Shown: positions 1 to 7,411 of the stretch, in pieces
How the letters are laid out: every line of letters starts with the position of its first letter
Numbering within the stretch: position 1 is the first letter of the stretch
Assembly (NCBI RefSeq): GCF_013410035.1
Contig: NZ_JACCBW010000003.1
Location: 1 to 64,000 of the forward strand
DNA length: 64,000 bases
Direction of reading: 5' to 3'
From: Nocardioides cavernae
GTDB lineage: Bacteria; Actinomycetota; Actinomycetes; Propionibacteriales; Nocardioidaceae
The notes under the pieces: generated by a model
Seen by the model: the letters and a program-made list of their open reading frames with translations, nothing else
Told to the model about the DNA's origin: nothing
Databases searched by the model: none
Position numbers and translations under genes: made by a program

Positions 1-1
1 C

Positions 2-100
2 GACTGGCTCCACTTCTACAATCACCACCGACCCCACACCGGCATCGAGGGCCTCGTCCCCGCAGACCGCATTCACAACGTCACGGGGAACTACAGCTAG
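2..100 (+). mobile_element. C-terminal fragment of an IS481-like transposase
   Basis: The window opens inside an open frame of 32 codons ending in TAG. Its residues DWLHFYNHHRPHTGIEGL, then PADR, match the C-terminal end of the DDE integrase core in IS481/IS3-type transposases, where a YN-x-x-RPH-x-x-(I/L) segment is followed by P-x-x-R. Only the tail is inside the window, so the catalytic DDE residues cannot be checked. The stop codon overlaps the stop of the convergent ABC exporter gene (CTAG), so there is no spacer in which a right terminal inverted repeat could sit. IS481 is preferred over IS3 from the ending pattern; this is moderately certain. Confidence 0.7.
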
Positions 101-1950
101 GCGGCTGCCGGCTCGCTGCCGAGACCGCCGCGGACGAGGTCGGCGTACCTCCCGCCGCGCAGGAGCAGCTCCTCGTGCGTCCCGAGCTCGACGACCCGGC
201 CGCGGTGCAGCACGGCGATCTGGTCGGCGTCACGCACCGTGGAGAGCCGGTGCGCGATGATGATCGTGGTGCGGCTGCGGGTCACCTCGTCGAGGGTCGC
301 GAGGATCGAGCGCTCGGTGGCGTTGTCCAGGGCGCTGGTCGCCTCGTCGAGGATCAGGACGGCAGGGTCGCGCAGGAGCGTGCGCGCGATCGCGAGGCGC
401 TGCTGCTCGCCGCCCGAGAAGCGGTGTCCGCGGGAGCCGACGACGGTGTCGTAGCCGTCCGGGAGCGAGGACACGAGGTCGTGGATGCGCGCGTCGCGGC
501 AGGCCTGCTCGATCTCCGCGTCCGTGGACCCGGGACGGGCGTGGCGCAGGTTGTCGCGCACGCTGGCGTGCAGGAGGTAGGTGTCCTGGGTGACCACCCC
601 GACGAGGTCGGCGAGGTCGGTGCCGGCCAGGTCGCGCACGTCGACACCGTCGATGGTGACCCGGCCGGACGTCGCGTCGTGGAGTCGGGGGACCAGGGAG
701 GCGAGCGTCGACTTGCCGCTGCCGGTCTCGCCCACCAGCGCCAGCGTGGAGCCTGCGGGGACGTGCAGGTCGATGCCGTCGAGCACGGGCCGGTCGGCGT
801 CGTACGCGAACCCGACCCCCTCGAACCGGACCTCGCCCGCGGCGGCACGACGGGGCAGCCGGACGGGGTCCGGGGACTCGGCGATCTCGACCGGCAGGTC
901 GGCGTACTCGAAGATCCGGCTGAAGAGCGCGAGCGAGGCGGTGATGTCGACGCCGACGTTGAGCAGGCCCATCAGGGGGCGGAACAGGTTGCCCTGCAGC
1001 GCGACGAAGGCGACCAGCGTGCCGATGGTCATCCCGCCCGAGGTGGCCGGGAAGCCGGCCGCGAGGTAGATCGCGGCGGGGACGGCTGCGAAGACGATGT
1101 TCATCGTGGCCATCCGCCACCGGCCCGCCAGGCGCGAGCGGATCTCGAGGCCGACGAGGTCGGCGGAGGTCTCCTCGAACCGGGTGGTCAGGCGGGGGGA
1201 GGCGCCGAGCGTCTTGGTGAGCAGCACGCCGCTGACGGACAGGCCCTCCTCGATCTGCACGTGCAGGTCGGCGAGGCGGCGCTGGCGCTCGCCGGTGACC
1301 GCGTGGCGCATCCGCGCGACCTGGCGGGTCAGCAGCACGGCGGGTGGCAGCACCACCAGCGAGAGCAGCGCGAGGCGCCAGCTGAGGGCGACCATCGCGA
1401 CGGCCGTGCCGACCACGACGGTCAGGTTGGCGGCGATGGACGTCGCGGTCTGGGTGACGACGCCCTGCATGCTGCCGATGTCGTTGACCAGCCGGGACTG
1501 CACCTCGCCGCCACGGGTGCGGGTGAAGAAGCCCAGGGACTGCTGCTGCAGGTGGGCGAACAGGTCGCTGCGCAGGCGGTGCATGACGCGCTGGCCGACC
1601 GCGGTGGACAGCCAGGTCTGCACGACGCCGATGACCGCGGTCGCGACGGCGACGCCGATCATCGCGGCGACGAGCAGGAGCAGGAGGCGTACGTCCTGGC
1701 GCGGCAGGGCGTCGTCGATGACGTGGCGCACGAGGAAGGGCTGCGCGAGCCCGACCGCGGAGCTCAGCACGATCAGCGCCACGACGACGCCCAGCGTCGC
1801 CCGGTGCGGTGCGAACAGGCGCGCGATGCGGCGCAGCGAGACGGGGGAGTCCGCCAGCTGGCGGAGGTCGGCGGGGTCGGGTCGGCCCGCGCGGGAGCCG
1901 CGGGCTCCGCGAGTGCTTGCGGAGTGCGGGGAGTCAGGGCGGTCTGTCAT
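97..1950 (-). CDS. ABC exporter, fused permease and ATPase
   Basis: A 617-residue half-transporter that probably works as a homodimer in the cytoplasmic membrane. A six-helix ABC transmembrane domain (about residues 45-340) is followed by a nucleotide-binding domain. Walker A is GETGSGKST near residue 405, the signature FSGGEQQR is near 512, and Walker B LILDEATSALD with the following catalytic Glu is near 530-540; a D-loop and the switch His (IIAHRLST) are present, so the ATPase should be active. Start ATG 1950 has a GAGAGGAG ribosome site 8 bases upstream. It is divergent from a MarR regulator across 86 bases carrying a palindrome, which suggests MarR control of export of a drug, lipid or siderophore-like compound. 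The substrate cannot be deduced. Confidence 0.93.
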   Translation of the reverse strand: MTDRPDSPHSASTRGARGSRAGRPDPADLRQLADSPVSLRRIARLFAPHRATLGVVVALIVLSSAVGLAQPFLVRHVIDDALPRQDVRLLLLLVAAMIGVAVATAVIGVVQTWLSTAVGQRVMHRLRSDLFAHLQQQSLGFFTRTRGGEVQSRLVNDIGSMQGVVTQTATSIAANLTVVVGTAVAMVALSWRLALLSLVVLPPAVLLTRQVARMRHAVTGERQRRLADLHVQIEEGLSVSGVLLTKTLGASPRLTTRFEETSADLVGLEIRSRLAGRWRMATMNIVFAAVPAAIYLAAGFPATSGGMTIGTLVAFVALQGNLFRPLMGLLNVGVDITASLALFSRIFEYADLPVEIAESPDPVRLPRRAAAGEVRFEGVGFAYDADRPVLDGIDLHVPAGSTLALVGETGSGKSTLASLVPRLHDATSGRVTIDGVDVRDLAGTDLADLVGVVTQDTYLLHASVRDNLRHARPGSTDAEIEQACRDARIHDLVSSLPDGYDTVVGSRGHRFSGGEQQRLAIARTLLRDPAVLILDEATSALDNATERSILATLDEVTRSRTTIIIAHRLSTVRDADQIAVLHRGRVVELGTHEELLLRGGRYADLVRGGLGSEPAAA

Positions 1951-1983
1951 GCGACCAGCTCCTCTCGTGGTTCAGGGACAAAG

Positions 1984-2006
1984 GTGAGGTAGCCTCACTA
2001 TGAGGT
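1984..2006. promoter_or_regulatory. Palindromic operator candidate between ABC exporter and MarR gene
   Basis: GTGAGG (1984-1989) and CCTCAC (1993-1998) form a perfect inverted repeat around TAG, and TGAGGT recurs as a direct repeat at 1985 and 2001. The element lies between the divergent ABC exporter and MarR genes and overlaps CACTAT (1996-2001), a possible -10 for the MarR gene. Autoregulation by the adjacent MarR protein is the simplest reading. It also resembles an iron-box half pattern (AGGT..AGCCT), so DtxR/IdeR binding is a weaker alternative. Confidence 0.5.
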
Positions 2007-2036
2007 GACAACGACGTGCGTGACGGAGGTATTCCC

Positions 2037-2459
2037 GTGGACCGTTCTCCCGACACGGGCGACCTGGTGATGGCCCTCGCGCGACGCGTGCGGCGCGCCA
2101 CGCTCGACGCCCTCGCCGAGTGGGACGTGACCCCGTCGCAGTCGCGCGCGCTGCGCGTGGTCGCCGCAGGCGGGGACGGCATGCGTCCGTCGACGCTCGC
2201 CGAGGTGCTGCGCATCGCGCCCCGCTCGGCGACCGAGGTGGTCGACGCGCTGGAGGACCGGGGCTGGGTACGCCGGTCACCGGACCCCGCCGACCGTCGC
2301 GCGACGCTGCTGACCCTCACCGACGAGGGACGCGGGCTCGTCGCCCGGGTGGACGTCGCCCGACGGGAGGCCTCGCAGCGGGCCCTCGCCGTGCTGTCCC
2401 CGGCCCAACGCCGTACGCTCCACGACATCCTGACCGTCGTCGTGGGGGAGGACCAGTGA
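2037..2459 (+). CDS. MarR-family transcriptional regulator
   Basis: A 140-residue winged-helix regulator of MarR type. The recognition region (STLAEVLRIAPRSATEVVDAL) is followed by the typical wing, RSPDPADRRATLLTLTDEG, near residues 80-98. An upstream in-frame GTG exists at 2016, but GGAGGT lies 7 bases before GTG 2037, which makes 2037 the better start. The gene is divergent from the ABC exporter and its stop overlaps the coaE start by 3 bases, so regulator and coaE are probably cotranscribed. The ligand is unknown; by position it probably represses the exporter. Confidence 0.9.
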   Translation: MDRSPDTGDLVMALARRVRRATLDALAEWDVTPSQSRALRVVAAGGDGMRPSTLAEVLRIAPRSATEVVDALEDRGWVRRSPDPADRRATLLTLTDEGRGLVARVDVARREASQRALAVLSPAQRRTLHDILTVVVGEDQ

Positions 2460-3052
2460 CCGTCCGGGTCGGACTGACCGGGGGCATCGCCTCGGGCAAG
2501 AGCACCGTGTCCGCGATCCTCGCCGAGCTCGGCGCGGTCGTCGTCGACGCGGACCTGATCGCCCGCGAGGTCGTGGCGCGCGGGACGCCGGGGCTCGCGG
2601 CCGTGGTGGAGGAGTTCGGGTCCGGCCTGTTGACGCCCGAGGGAGACCTCGACCGGCCCGCGATGGGGGCGCTGGTGTTCGGCGACCCGGACGCACGCAA
2701 GCGCCTCGAGGCGATCGTGCACCCGCTCGTCCACCGCCGCAGCGCCGAGGTCGAGGAGGCGGCGGCGCCCGGAGCGCTGGTCGTCCACGACATCCCCCTG
2801 CTCGCCGAGGTCGGGCGGGCCGGCCAGTTCGACGCGGTCGTCGTCGTCGACGTGCCGACCGAGGTCCAGGTGGAGCGCATGGTGCGCGACCGCGGGTGGT
2901 CCCGCGAGGAGGCCGAGTCCCGCATCGCCGCCCAGGCCACGCGGGAGCAGCGCCTCGCCGTCGCCACGCACGTCGTCGACAACTCGGGGTCGATGGAGGA
3001 CCTGCGGCGGCGCGTGGAGGAGGTCCACGCCGAGCTCGCCGCGCGCGCGTGA
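2456..3052 (+). CDS. coaE: Dephospho-CoA kinase
   Basis: Catalyses the last step of coenzyme A synthesis, ATP-dependent 3'-phosphorylation of dephospho-CoA. The 198-residue protein has the family P-loop GGIASGKST at residues 9-17, the VVDADLIAREVV segment that follows it, and the HPLVHRR and lid-type RDRGWSREEAESRI segments. Its length is normal for the bacterial single-domain enzyme; the fused GrpB-like domain found in some actinobacteria is absent. GTG 2456 overlaps the MarR stop (GTGA), indicating translational coupling. Cytoplasmic and essential in most bacteria. Confidence 0.95.
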   Translation: MTVRVGLTGGIASGKSTVSAILAELGAVVVDADLIAREVVARGTPGLAAVVEEFGSGLLTPEGDLDRPAMGALVFGDPDARKRLEAIVHPLVHRRSAEVEEAAAPGALVVHDIPLLAEVGRAGQFDAVVVVDVPTEVQVERMVRDRGWSREEAESRIAAQATREQRLAVATHVVDNSGSMEDLRRRVEEVHAELAARA

Positions 3053-3089
3053 GGCGCCCAGCGTTTCGGGTCCCGCAGGGTCCGGCGGG

Positions 3090-3095
3090 TAGCCT
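3090..3095 (+). promoter_or_regulatory. -10 element of a probable leaderless promoter (GH3 gene)
   Basis: TAGCCT followed by 7 bases and the GTG start at 3103. No Shine-Dalgarno sequence fits between them, so transcription probably begins at or next to the start codon. Confidence 0.55.
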
Positions 3096-3102
3096 CCGGG
3101 CC

Positions 3103-4425
3103 GTGCGCCCGATCCGACCCCGACTGGCTGTGGTGGCCACCGGAGTCCTGCTCGTGAGCGGCTGCGCCGGCCTCGGCACGACCTCCGACGACCGGTCGCC
3201 GACACCGGCCCCGCAGGGCTCGGAGCCGTCGTCGACGTCCCCGTCCAGCTCTCCCACCACGAAGCCGACGCCCGAGGTCGACCGCGACGCCCCCACCACG
3301 TGGGGACCGACGTTCGGCGAGCTCGAGGACGCCCGCGCGCTCGTGAGCGGGTGGACACCGGCCCAGCTCGCCGGCGGCGTCATCGTCGGGCGCTTCCACG
3401 GCACCGACCCCGCCGAGCCCGCGCGGATGGTGCGCGAGATGCACCTCGCGGGGGTCTCGGTCACCGGCGACAACGTCGCGGACCACGACCAGGTGGTGGC
3501 CATGACCACGGCCATCGCCGACGCCGCGGCCGCCGACGGCCGGGACGTCCCGCCCGTCATCGGGGTGGACCAGGAGGGCGGCTACGTGTCGCACCTGCGC
3601 GGGGTCGCGACCGACTTCCCCCACTTCCAGTCCGCCGGGCTGGCGATCCAGTCCGACGCGCGCCTCGGCCGCCGCGTGACGCGGGCCGCGGCCCTGACGA
3701 CCGGACTGGAGCTCCGCGACCTCGGCTTCACGTGGGTCTTCGCCCCCGTCGCGGACGTGACCGTCGGCGCGGCCGACCCGACGATCGGCGCCCGCTCGCC
3801 GTCCATGGACCCGAAGGTCGCGTCGCAGGCCGTCGGCGCGGCCGTCAAGGGCTACGACGACGCCGGCATCGTGTCCACCGTCAAGCACTTCCCGGGTCAC
3901 GGCACCGCGACCGCCGACAGCCACGACACGCTGCCGCTCGTCGACTCGACCCTCGCGGAGATCGAGGCCCACGACCTGCCGCCGTTCGACTCCGCCATCC
4001 GCCACGCGGCTCCGGCGGTCATGCTCAGCCACCTCGACCTGACGTCCATCGCCCCCGGGGTCCCGGCCAGCATGGCGCCCGAGGTCTACGACCTGCTGCG
4101 CGACGACCTCGGCTTCGAGGGCGTCACCATCACAGACTCGCTCGGCATGGGCGCCGTCGGCGGGCGCCCCAAGCCCGCCCTGCAGGCCCTGGCGGCAGGC
4201 GCCGACCTGCTGCTGATGCCGGTCGACACGGCCGTCACCCACCAGATCGTCGTCGACGCCATCGAGTCCGGCGAGATCTCCCGCGACCGGGTCGAGGAGG
4301 CCGCCGCGCGCGTCGTGGCGGTCCAGGCGTGGCAGGCGCGGGTGGCAGCAGAACGGCCCGTGCCCCCCGACGTGGTCGAGAAGGCACGGGCCGCGAGCGC
4401 CGACCTGGAGTCCGCGGCGTACTGA
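3103..4425 (+). CDS. Lipoprotein glycoside hydrolase family 3, NagZ-like beta-N-acetylhexosaminidase
   Basis: A 440-residue exported lipoprotein. The signal peptide ends in lipobox LVSGC with Cys21 as the lipidated residue, followed by a Ser/Thr/Pro-rich tether (about residues 25-60). The GH3 barrel carries GVDQEGGYVSHLRG (about 152-165), the NagZ hallmark KHFPGHGTATADSHDTLP (about 261-278) that supplies the His-Asp general acid/base pair, and TDSLGMGAV with the nucleophile Asp near 345. The expected substrate is N-acetylglucosamine linked in muropeptides or glycans outside the membrane, in a role linked to peptidoglycan turnover. Start GTG 3103 is chosen because it gives an intact signal peptide and follows a -10 motif; longer in-frame starts run into coaE. 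Confidence 0.9.
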   Translation: MRPIRPRLAVVATGVLLVSGCAGLGTTSDDRSPTPAPQGSEPSSTSPSSSPTTKPTPEVDRDAPTTWGPTFGELEDARALVSGWTPAQLAGGVIVGRFHGTDPAEPARMVREMHLAGVSVTGDNVADHDQVVAMTTAIADAAAADGRDVPPVIGVDQEGGYVSHLRGVATDFPHFQSAGLAIQSDARLGRRVTRAAALTTGLELRDLGFTWVFAPVADVTVGAADPTIGARSPSMDPKVASQAVGAAVKGYDDAGIVSTVKHFPGHGTATADSHDTLPLVDSTLAEIEAHDLPPFDSAIRHAAPAVMLSHLDLTSIAPGVPASMAPEVYDLLRDDLGFEGVTITDSLGMGAVGGRPKPALQALAAGADLLLMPVDTAVTHQIVVDAIESGEISRDRVEEAAARVVAVQAWQARVAAERPVPPDVVEKARAASADLESAAY

Positions 4426-4469
4426 GGGTGTGTCAGGTCTGGGCCGACGGCCGACCTGGCTGCTCTGGA

Positions 4470-4489
4470 GTCACCGGATGTCCGGTGAC
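4470..4489. terminator. Hairpin terminator between convergent genes
   Basis: GTCACCGG (4470-4477), loop ATGT, CCGGTGAC (4482-4489): a perfect 8-pair stem between the convergent GH3 and sigma-factor genes. There is no U tract, as is common in actinobacteria. It could serve both directions. Confidence 0.55.
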
Positions 4490-4567
4490 CGCCCTGCTTC
4501 GAGGTGGAGATCTCGGCACCGAACCCCGGAACTCGGGTGCCCAGCAGGCCTCACCGGGGCGCGGCGA

Positions 4568-5530
4568 TCAGGCCGCGAGGTCCGGGTCGCCGGCACGGCG
4601 GAGCTTCTGCAGCGCCTCCCGCTCGAGCTGGCGGACACGCTCGGCGGAGATGCCGTGGCGTGCGCCGATGTCGGCGAGCTTGTGCTGGCGCCCGTCGGCC
4701 AGGCCGTAGCGGGCCCGGACGATGTCGGCCGACCGGTCGTCCAGGATCCCGACGAGGTCGTCGAGGCGCTGGCGGGCCTCGGCGTCGAGGACGTTGAGGT
4801 CCGGTCCGGGAGCGGTCTCCTGGGCCATCAGGTCGCCGAGCGAGGTGTCGCCGTCCTCGTCCACCGGAGTGTCGAGGGAGACGTGGTCGCGGCCCCAGCT
4901 CATCAGGTCCAGCACGCGGTCGAGGTCCATGCCGAGCTCGGTGGCGATCTCCTGCGGCTCGGGCTCGCGGCCGAGCTGGCGCTCGAGCGTACGCCGGGCG
5001 CTACCGACCTGGTTGAGCTCCTCGACGACGTGCACGGGCAGGCGCACGACGCGGGCCTGCTGCGCGATGCCGCGGGTGATGGCCTGGCGGACCCACCACG
5101 TGGCGTAGGTGGAGAACTTGTAGCCCTTGGTGTAGTCGAACTTCTCGACCGCGCGGATCAGGCCGGTGTTGCCCTCCTGGATCAGGTCGAGCATCGGCAT
5201 CTGGGAGCGGCCGTACTTGCGGGCGATCGAGACCACGAGGCGCAGGTTGGCCTCGATGAAGCGGTCCACCGCCATCCGGCCCTGCTCGGCGAGCCACTCG
5301 AGCTCGGCCTCGCTGGCGCTCATCGGGGCGCCGCCCTTCTTGCGGCCGGTGCGGCCGGTGTCGAGGAGGTGCTGCGCGAGCAGCCCGGCCTCGATGGTCT
5401 TGGAGAGCTCGACCTCGGTCTCGGCGTCGAGGAGCGGGGTGCGAGCGATCTCGTCGAGGTAGAGACCGACGCTGTCGCGGCCCTCGATCTCGCGAGTGGT
5501 GGTCGTGCGCTTGGCCTGTGCAGTGCTCAT
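4568..5530 (-). CDS. Group 2 (SigB/Hrd-like) RNA polymerase sigma factor
   Basis: A 320-residue primary-like sigma factor with sigma-70 regions 1.2 (SVGLYLDEIARTPLL), 2 (LRLVVSIARKYG through [19 protein letters not shown] and [13 protein letters not shown], about 95-150), 3, and 4 (helix-turn-helix LADIGARHGISAERVRQLE, about 283-305). It lacks the long N-terminal extension of the RpoD found at 14.2 kb, which makes it a non-essential group 2 factor of the mycobacterial SigB or streptomycete Hrd type, probably active in stress or stationary phase. Start ATG 5530 follows AGGAGG; an upstream in-frame start at 5629 gives a low-quality N-terminus. A SigR/SigH-type promoter lies upstream, which fits stress induction. 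Confidence 0.9.
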   Translation of the reverse strand: MSTAQAKRTTTTREIEGRDSVGLYLDEIARTPLLDAETEVELSKTIEAGLLAQHLLDTGRTGRKKGGAPMSASEAELEWLAEQGRMAVDRFIEANLRLVVSIARKYGRSQMPMLDLIQEGNTGLIRAVEKFDYTKGYKFSTYATWWVRQAITRGIAQQARVVRLPVHVVEELNQVGSARRTLERQLGREPEPQEIATELGMDLDRVLDLMSWGRDHVSLDTPVDEDGDTSLGDLMAQETAPGPDLNVLDAEARQRLDDLVGILDDRSADIVRARYGLADGRQHKLADIGARHGISAERVRQLEREALQKLRRAGDPDLAA

Positions 5531-5580
5531 CTTCGTCCTCCTGCTTCTCGTGCGACCACCCCGTGTCGCACACCTGGTCC

Positions 5581-5607
5581 AACACCGATTGCCGACCCGG
5601 TGTTCCC
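5581..5607 (-). promoter_or_regulatory. SigR/SigH-type (ECF) promoter before the SigB-like gene
   Basis: On the minus strand GGGAAC (5607-5602) is followed by exactly 18 bases and GTT (5583-5581). This fits the GGAAY-N18-19-GTT pattern of SigR/SigH thiol- and heat-stress promoters. It lies about 50 bases upstream of start codon 5530. Mycobacterial sigB is known to be driven by SigH/SigE-type promoters, so the arrangement makes sense. Confidence 0.6.
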
Positions 5608-5716
5608 GGTCGAGTTGTGGTGCCTTCACCTGCCTTGACGAGCCAGCGACCCCGTGAGTTGCACGATCGTCGAACTCTCAGGGACTTCTCAGGGGTGCCC
5701 CGGGGACACTGGATCC

Positions 5717-6445
5717 ATGCGCCGCGCACCGACCGGGACCGTCGACCTCAATGCCGACCTCGGCGAGGAGGTCACCGACGACGAAGGGCTGCTCGACGTC
5801 GTCACCAGCGCCAACGTCGCGTGCGGCTTCCACGCCGGCACCCGCGCCACGATGCAGGCGGTCTGCGCGGGGGCCGTACGACGTGGGGTGGCGGTGGGTG
5901 CGCAGGTGTCGTACGACGACCGCGAGAACTTCGGGCGGGTGGCGCGCGACGTCCCGGCCGACGTGCTGCGCGACCAGGTCGCCGAGCAGGTGGGCCTCTT
6001 GTCGGCCGTCGCAGTGGCCGAGGGCGCGAGCGTCGCCTACGTGAAGCCGCACGGCGCGCTCTACCACCGAGTGGCCGTCGACGAGATGCAGGCCGCGGCG
6101 GTGCTCGACGGGTCCGCCGACCTCCCCGTGCTGGGGATGCCCGGCGCGCGGCTGCTGGCCCTGGCCGCGGCGCGCGGTCGGGGCGTACGGCTCGAGGGCT
6201 TCCCCGACCGCGGGTACGACGACGACGGCGGGTTGCTGCCGCGCGACCGTCCCGGCGCACTGGTCACCGATCCCCACGAGGTCGCCGGGCGGGCCGTGGT
6301 GCTCGCGGCGACCGTGGACTCGGTGTGCGTCCACGGCGACTCCCCGGGCGCCGTCGAGACCGCGCGGGCCGTACGCCGTGCACTGGAGGCGGCCGGGCTG
6401 GCGGTGCAGAGCCCGTGGCGGTCCGCCCGGCCATCCACAGGATGA
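5717..6445 (+). CDS. pxpA: 5-oxoprolinase subunit PxpA (LamB/YcsF family)
   Basis: Subunit A of the PxpABC 5-oxoprolinase, which hydrolyses the cyclic by-product 5-oxoproline (pyroglutamate) to glutamate using ATP. The 242-residue protein begins with the family motif DLNADLGE and has NVACGFHAG near residue 34, YVKPHGALYH near 108 and a conserved GDSPGAV segment near the C-terminus. ATG 5717 leaves only a few residues before the first motif. No strong Shine-Dalgarno is visible (GGGGAC lies 9 bases upstream). The partners pxpB and pxpC follow in the same direction, unusually after a 363 bp gap. Confidence 0.92.
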   Translation: MRRAPTGTVDLNADLGEEVTDDEGLLDVVTSANVACGFHAGTRATMQAVCAGAVRRGVAVGAQVSYDDRENFGRVARDVPADVLRDQVAEQVGLLSAVAVAEGASVAYVKPHGALYHRVAVDEMQAAAVLDGSADLPVLGMPGARLLALAAARGRGVRLEGFPDRGYDDDGGLLPRDRPGALVTDPHEVAGRAVVLAATVDSVCVHGDSPGAVETARAVRRALEAAGLAVQSPWRSARPSTG

Positions 6446-6502
6446 CGTCCTTCCTGTGGACGCGCCGCTCGATCCTGTGGAGCGTGCGACGACTTCTGTG
6501 GG
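6434..6502. repeat. Cluster of four CCACAG-core motifs
   Basis: TCCACAGG at 6434-6441, its reverse complement CCTGTGGA at 6453-6460 and 6474-6481, and the related TCTGTGGG at 6495-6502. Start-to-start spacing is 19, 21 and 21 bases, about two helical turns. The first two could pair as an 8 bp stem with an 11-base loop and might terminate pxpA transcripts. The core TCCACA is shared with DnaA boxes. The first copy overlaps the last pxpA codons. Confidence 0.55.
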
Positions 6503-6808
6503 GAACCCTGTGAGCGACGAAGTCCGTCGTGCCAACCCCTTGCGGCGGCCCGCGGGACAGGCATAGAACTCTCCCTACCGACGCCGCTCCGGCGGGGTCG
6601 GGGATCGGATCGGACGAACAGCCCCACCCGGCGAGCGTGCTCGCCGCGCAGGCCCGGTGACGGGGTCGGCGGGGACTGGGACGCCGGTGCGATGGGCCGG
6701 ACGTCACCACCCCGGCCGCACCGAGGGGCTCCTGACGCTCATACCGTCGGGAGCCCCTCACCCATGTCCCGGGTGCGGGCACGACGCCGCCGGACGAGCC
6801 GATGGACA
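6446..6808 (+). other. 363 bp gap between pxpA and pxpB: candidate structured leader
   Basis: No convincing gene was found on either strand. The gap holds three of the CCACAG-core motifs, a possible promoter (TTGCGG 6540-6545, 18-base spacer, TAGAAC 6564-6569), several short GC-rich inverted repeats such as CGGCGAGC/GCTCGCCG near 6630-6647, and a 15-pair hairpin at 6723-6759. A transcript from that promoter would carry a structured leader of about 230 bases ahead of pxpB. I do not recognise a known riboswitch class. Confidence 0.45.
6723..6759 (+). promoter_or_regulatory. Strong 15-pair hairpin 50 bases before pxpB
   Basis: GAGGGGCTCCTGACG (6723-6737) pairs with CGTCGGGAGCCCCTC (6745-6759) around loop CTCATAC. 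There is one G-T wobble and no mismatch. It ends 49 bases before the pxpB start. It may be the pxpA terminator or an attenuator or protein-binding hairpin of the pxpBC leader. There is no U tract. Confidence 0.6.
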
Positions 6809-7411
6809 ATGAGCGCCGTGAGGGTCGTCTGGGTCGGTGCGCGCGCCTGCCTCGTCGAGGTCGAGGACGCGGTGGCCGCCGCCTCGCTCGCTGCCTGGTC
6901 CCGCGCACGCGGGCTGCGGTCCGAGGAGGTCGTGCCCGCCGCCGCGACGGTCCTCTTCGACGGGACCGACCCGGACGAGGTCTCGGCCCTGCTGCGGCAT
7001 TGGTCGCCCGACGCGGCCGACCTCGACGGCCCCCTCGTGCGGGTGCCCGTCGACTACTCCGGTCCCGACCTCGAGGACGTTGCCGGGCACTGGGGTTGCT
7101 CCGTCGACGAGGTCGTGCGGATCCACACCTCCGTGGAGCTCGTGGCGCTGTTCAGCGGCTTCGCTCCCGGCTTCTCCTACCTCGCCGGGCTGCCCGCCGA
7201 GCGGGCCGTCCCGCGCCGGTCGTCGCCCCGCGCACGGGTCCCCGCCGGGTCGGTCGGCCTCGCCGACACCTGGTGCGGCATCTACCCGACGGCGTCCCCC
7301 GGCGGCTGGCTCCTGCTCGGCACGACGGACGTGCCGCTGTGGGACGTCGCCCGCGAGCAGCCTGCGCTGCTAGCACCCGGCACCCGCGTCCGCTTCGAGG
7401 TGCGCGGATGA
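6809..7411 (+). CDS. pxpB: 5-oxoprolinase subunit PxpB (KipI family)
   Basis: Subunit B of the 5-oxoprolinase, homologous to Bacillus KipI and to the N-terminal half of allophanate hydrolase subunit 1. The 200-residue protein has the family signature FSGFAPGFSYLAGLP near residues 115-129, followed by PRRSSPRARVPAGSVGLA and GIYPTASPGGWLLLGTT. ATG 6809 is chosen; GTG 6818 or ATG 6764 would also be in frame, and no start has a strong ribosome site. The stop overlaps the pxpC start (ATGA), so B and C are coupled and should form a complex. Confidence 0.92.
   Translation: MSAVRVVWVGARACLVEVEDAVAAASLAAWSRARGLRSEEVVPAAATVLFDGTDPDEVSALLRHWSPDAADLDGPLVRVPVDYSGPDLEDVAGHWGCSVDEVVRIHTSVELVALFSGFAPGFSYLAGLPAERAVPRRSSPRARVPAGSVGLADTWCGIYPTASPGGWLLLGTTDVPLWDVAREQPALLAPGTRVRFEVRG

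Noticed and set aside
6509..6566. A tiny open frame starting VSDEVRRANPL after pxpA
   Set aside because: It has 18 codons and no ribosome site, and it overlaps the candidate promoter; nothing supports translation.
6570..6800. A cobalamin, c-di-AMP or fluoride riboswitch in the pxpA-pxpB gap
   Set aside because: None of the conserved cores I know for these classes is present; only generic GC-rich stems are seen, so it is left as an unclassified leader.
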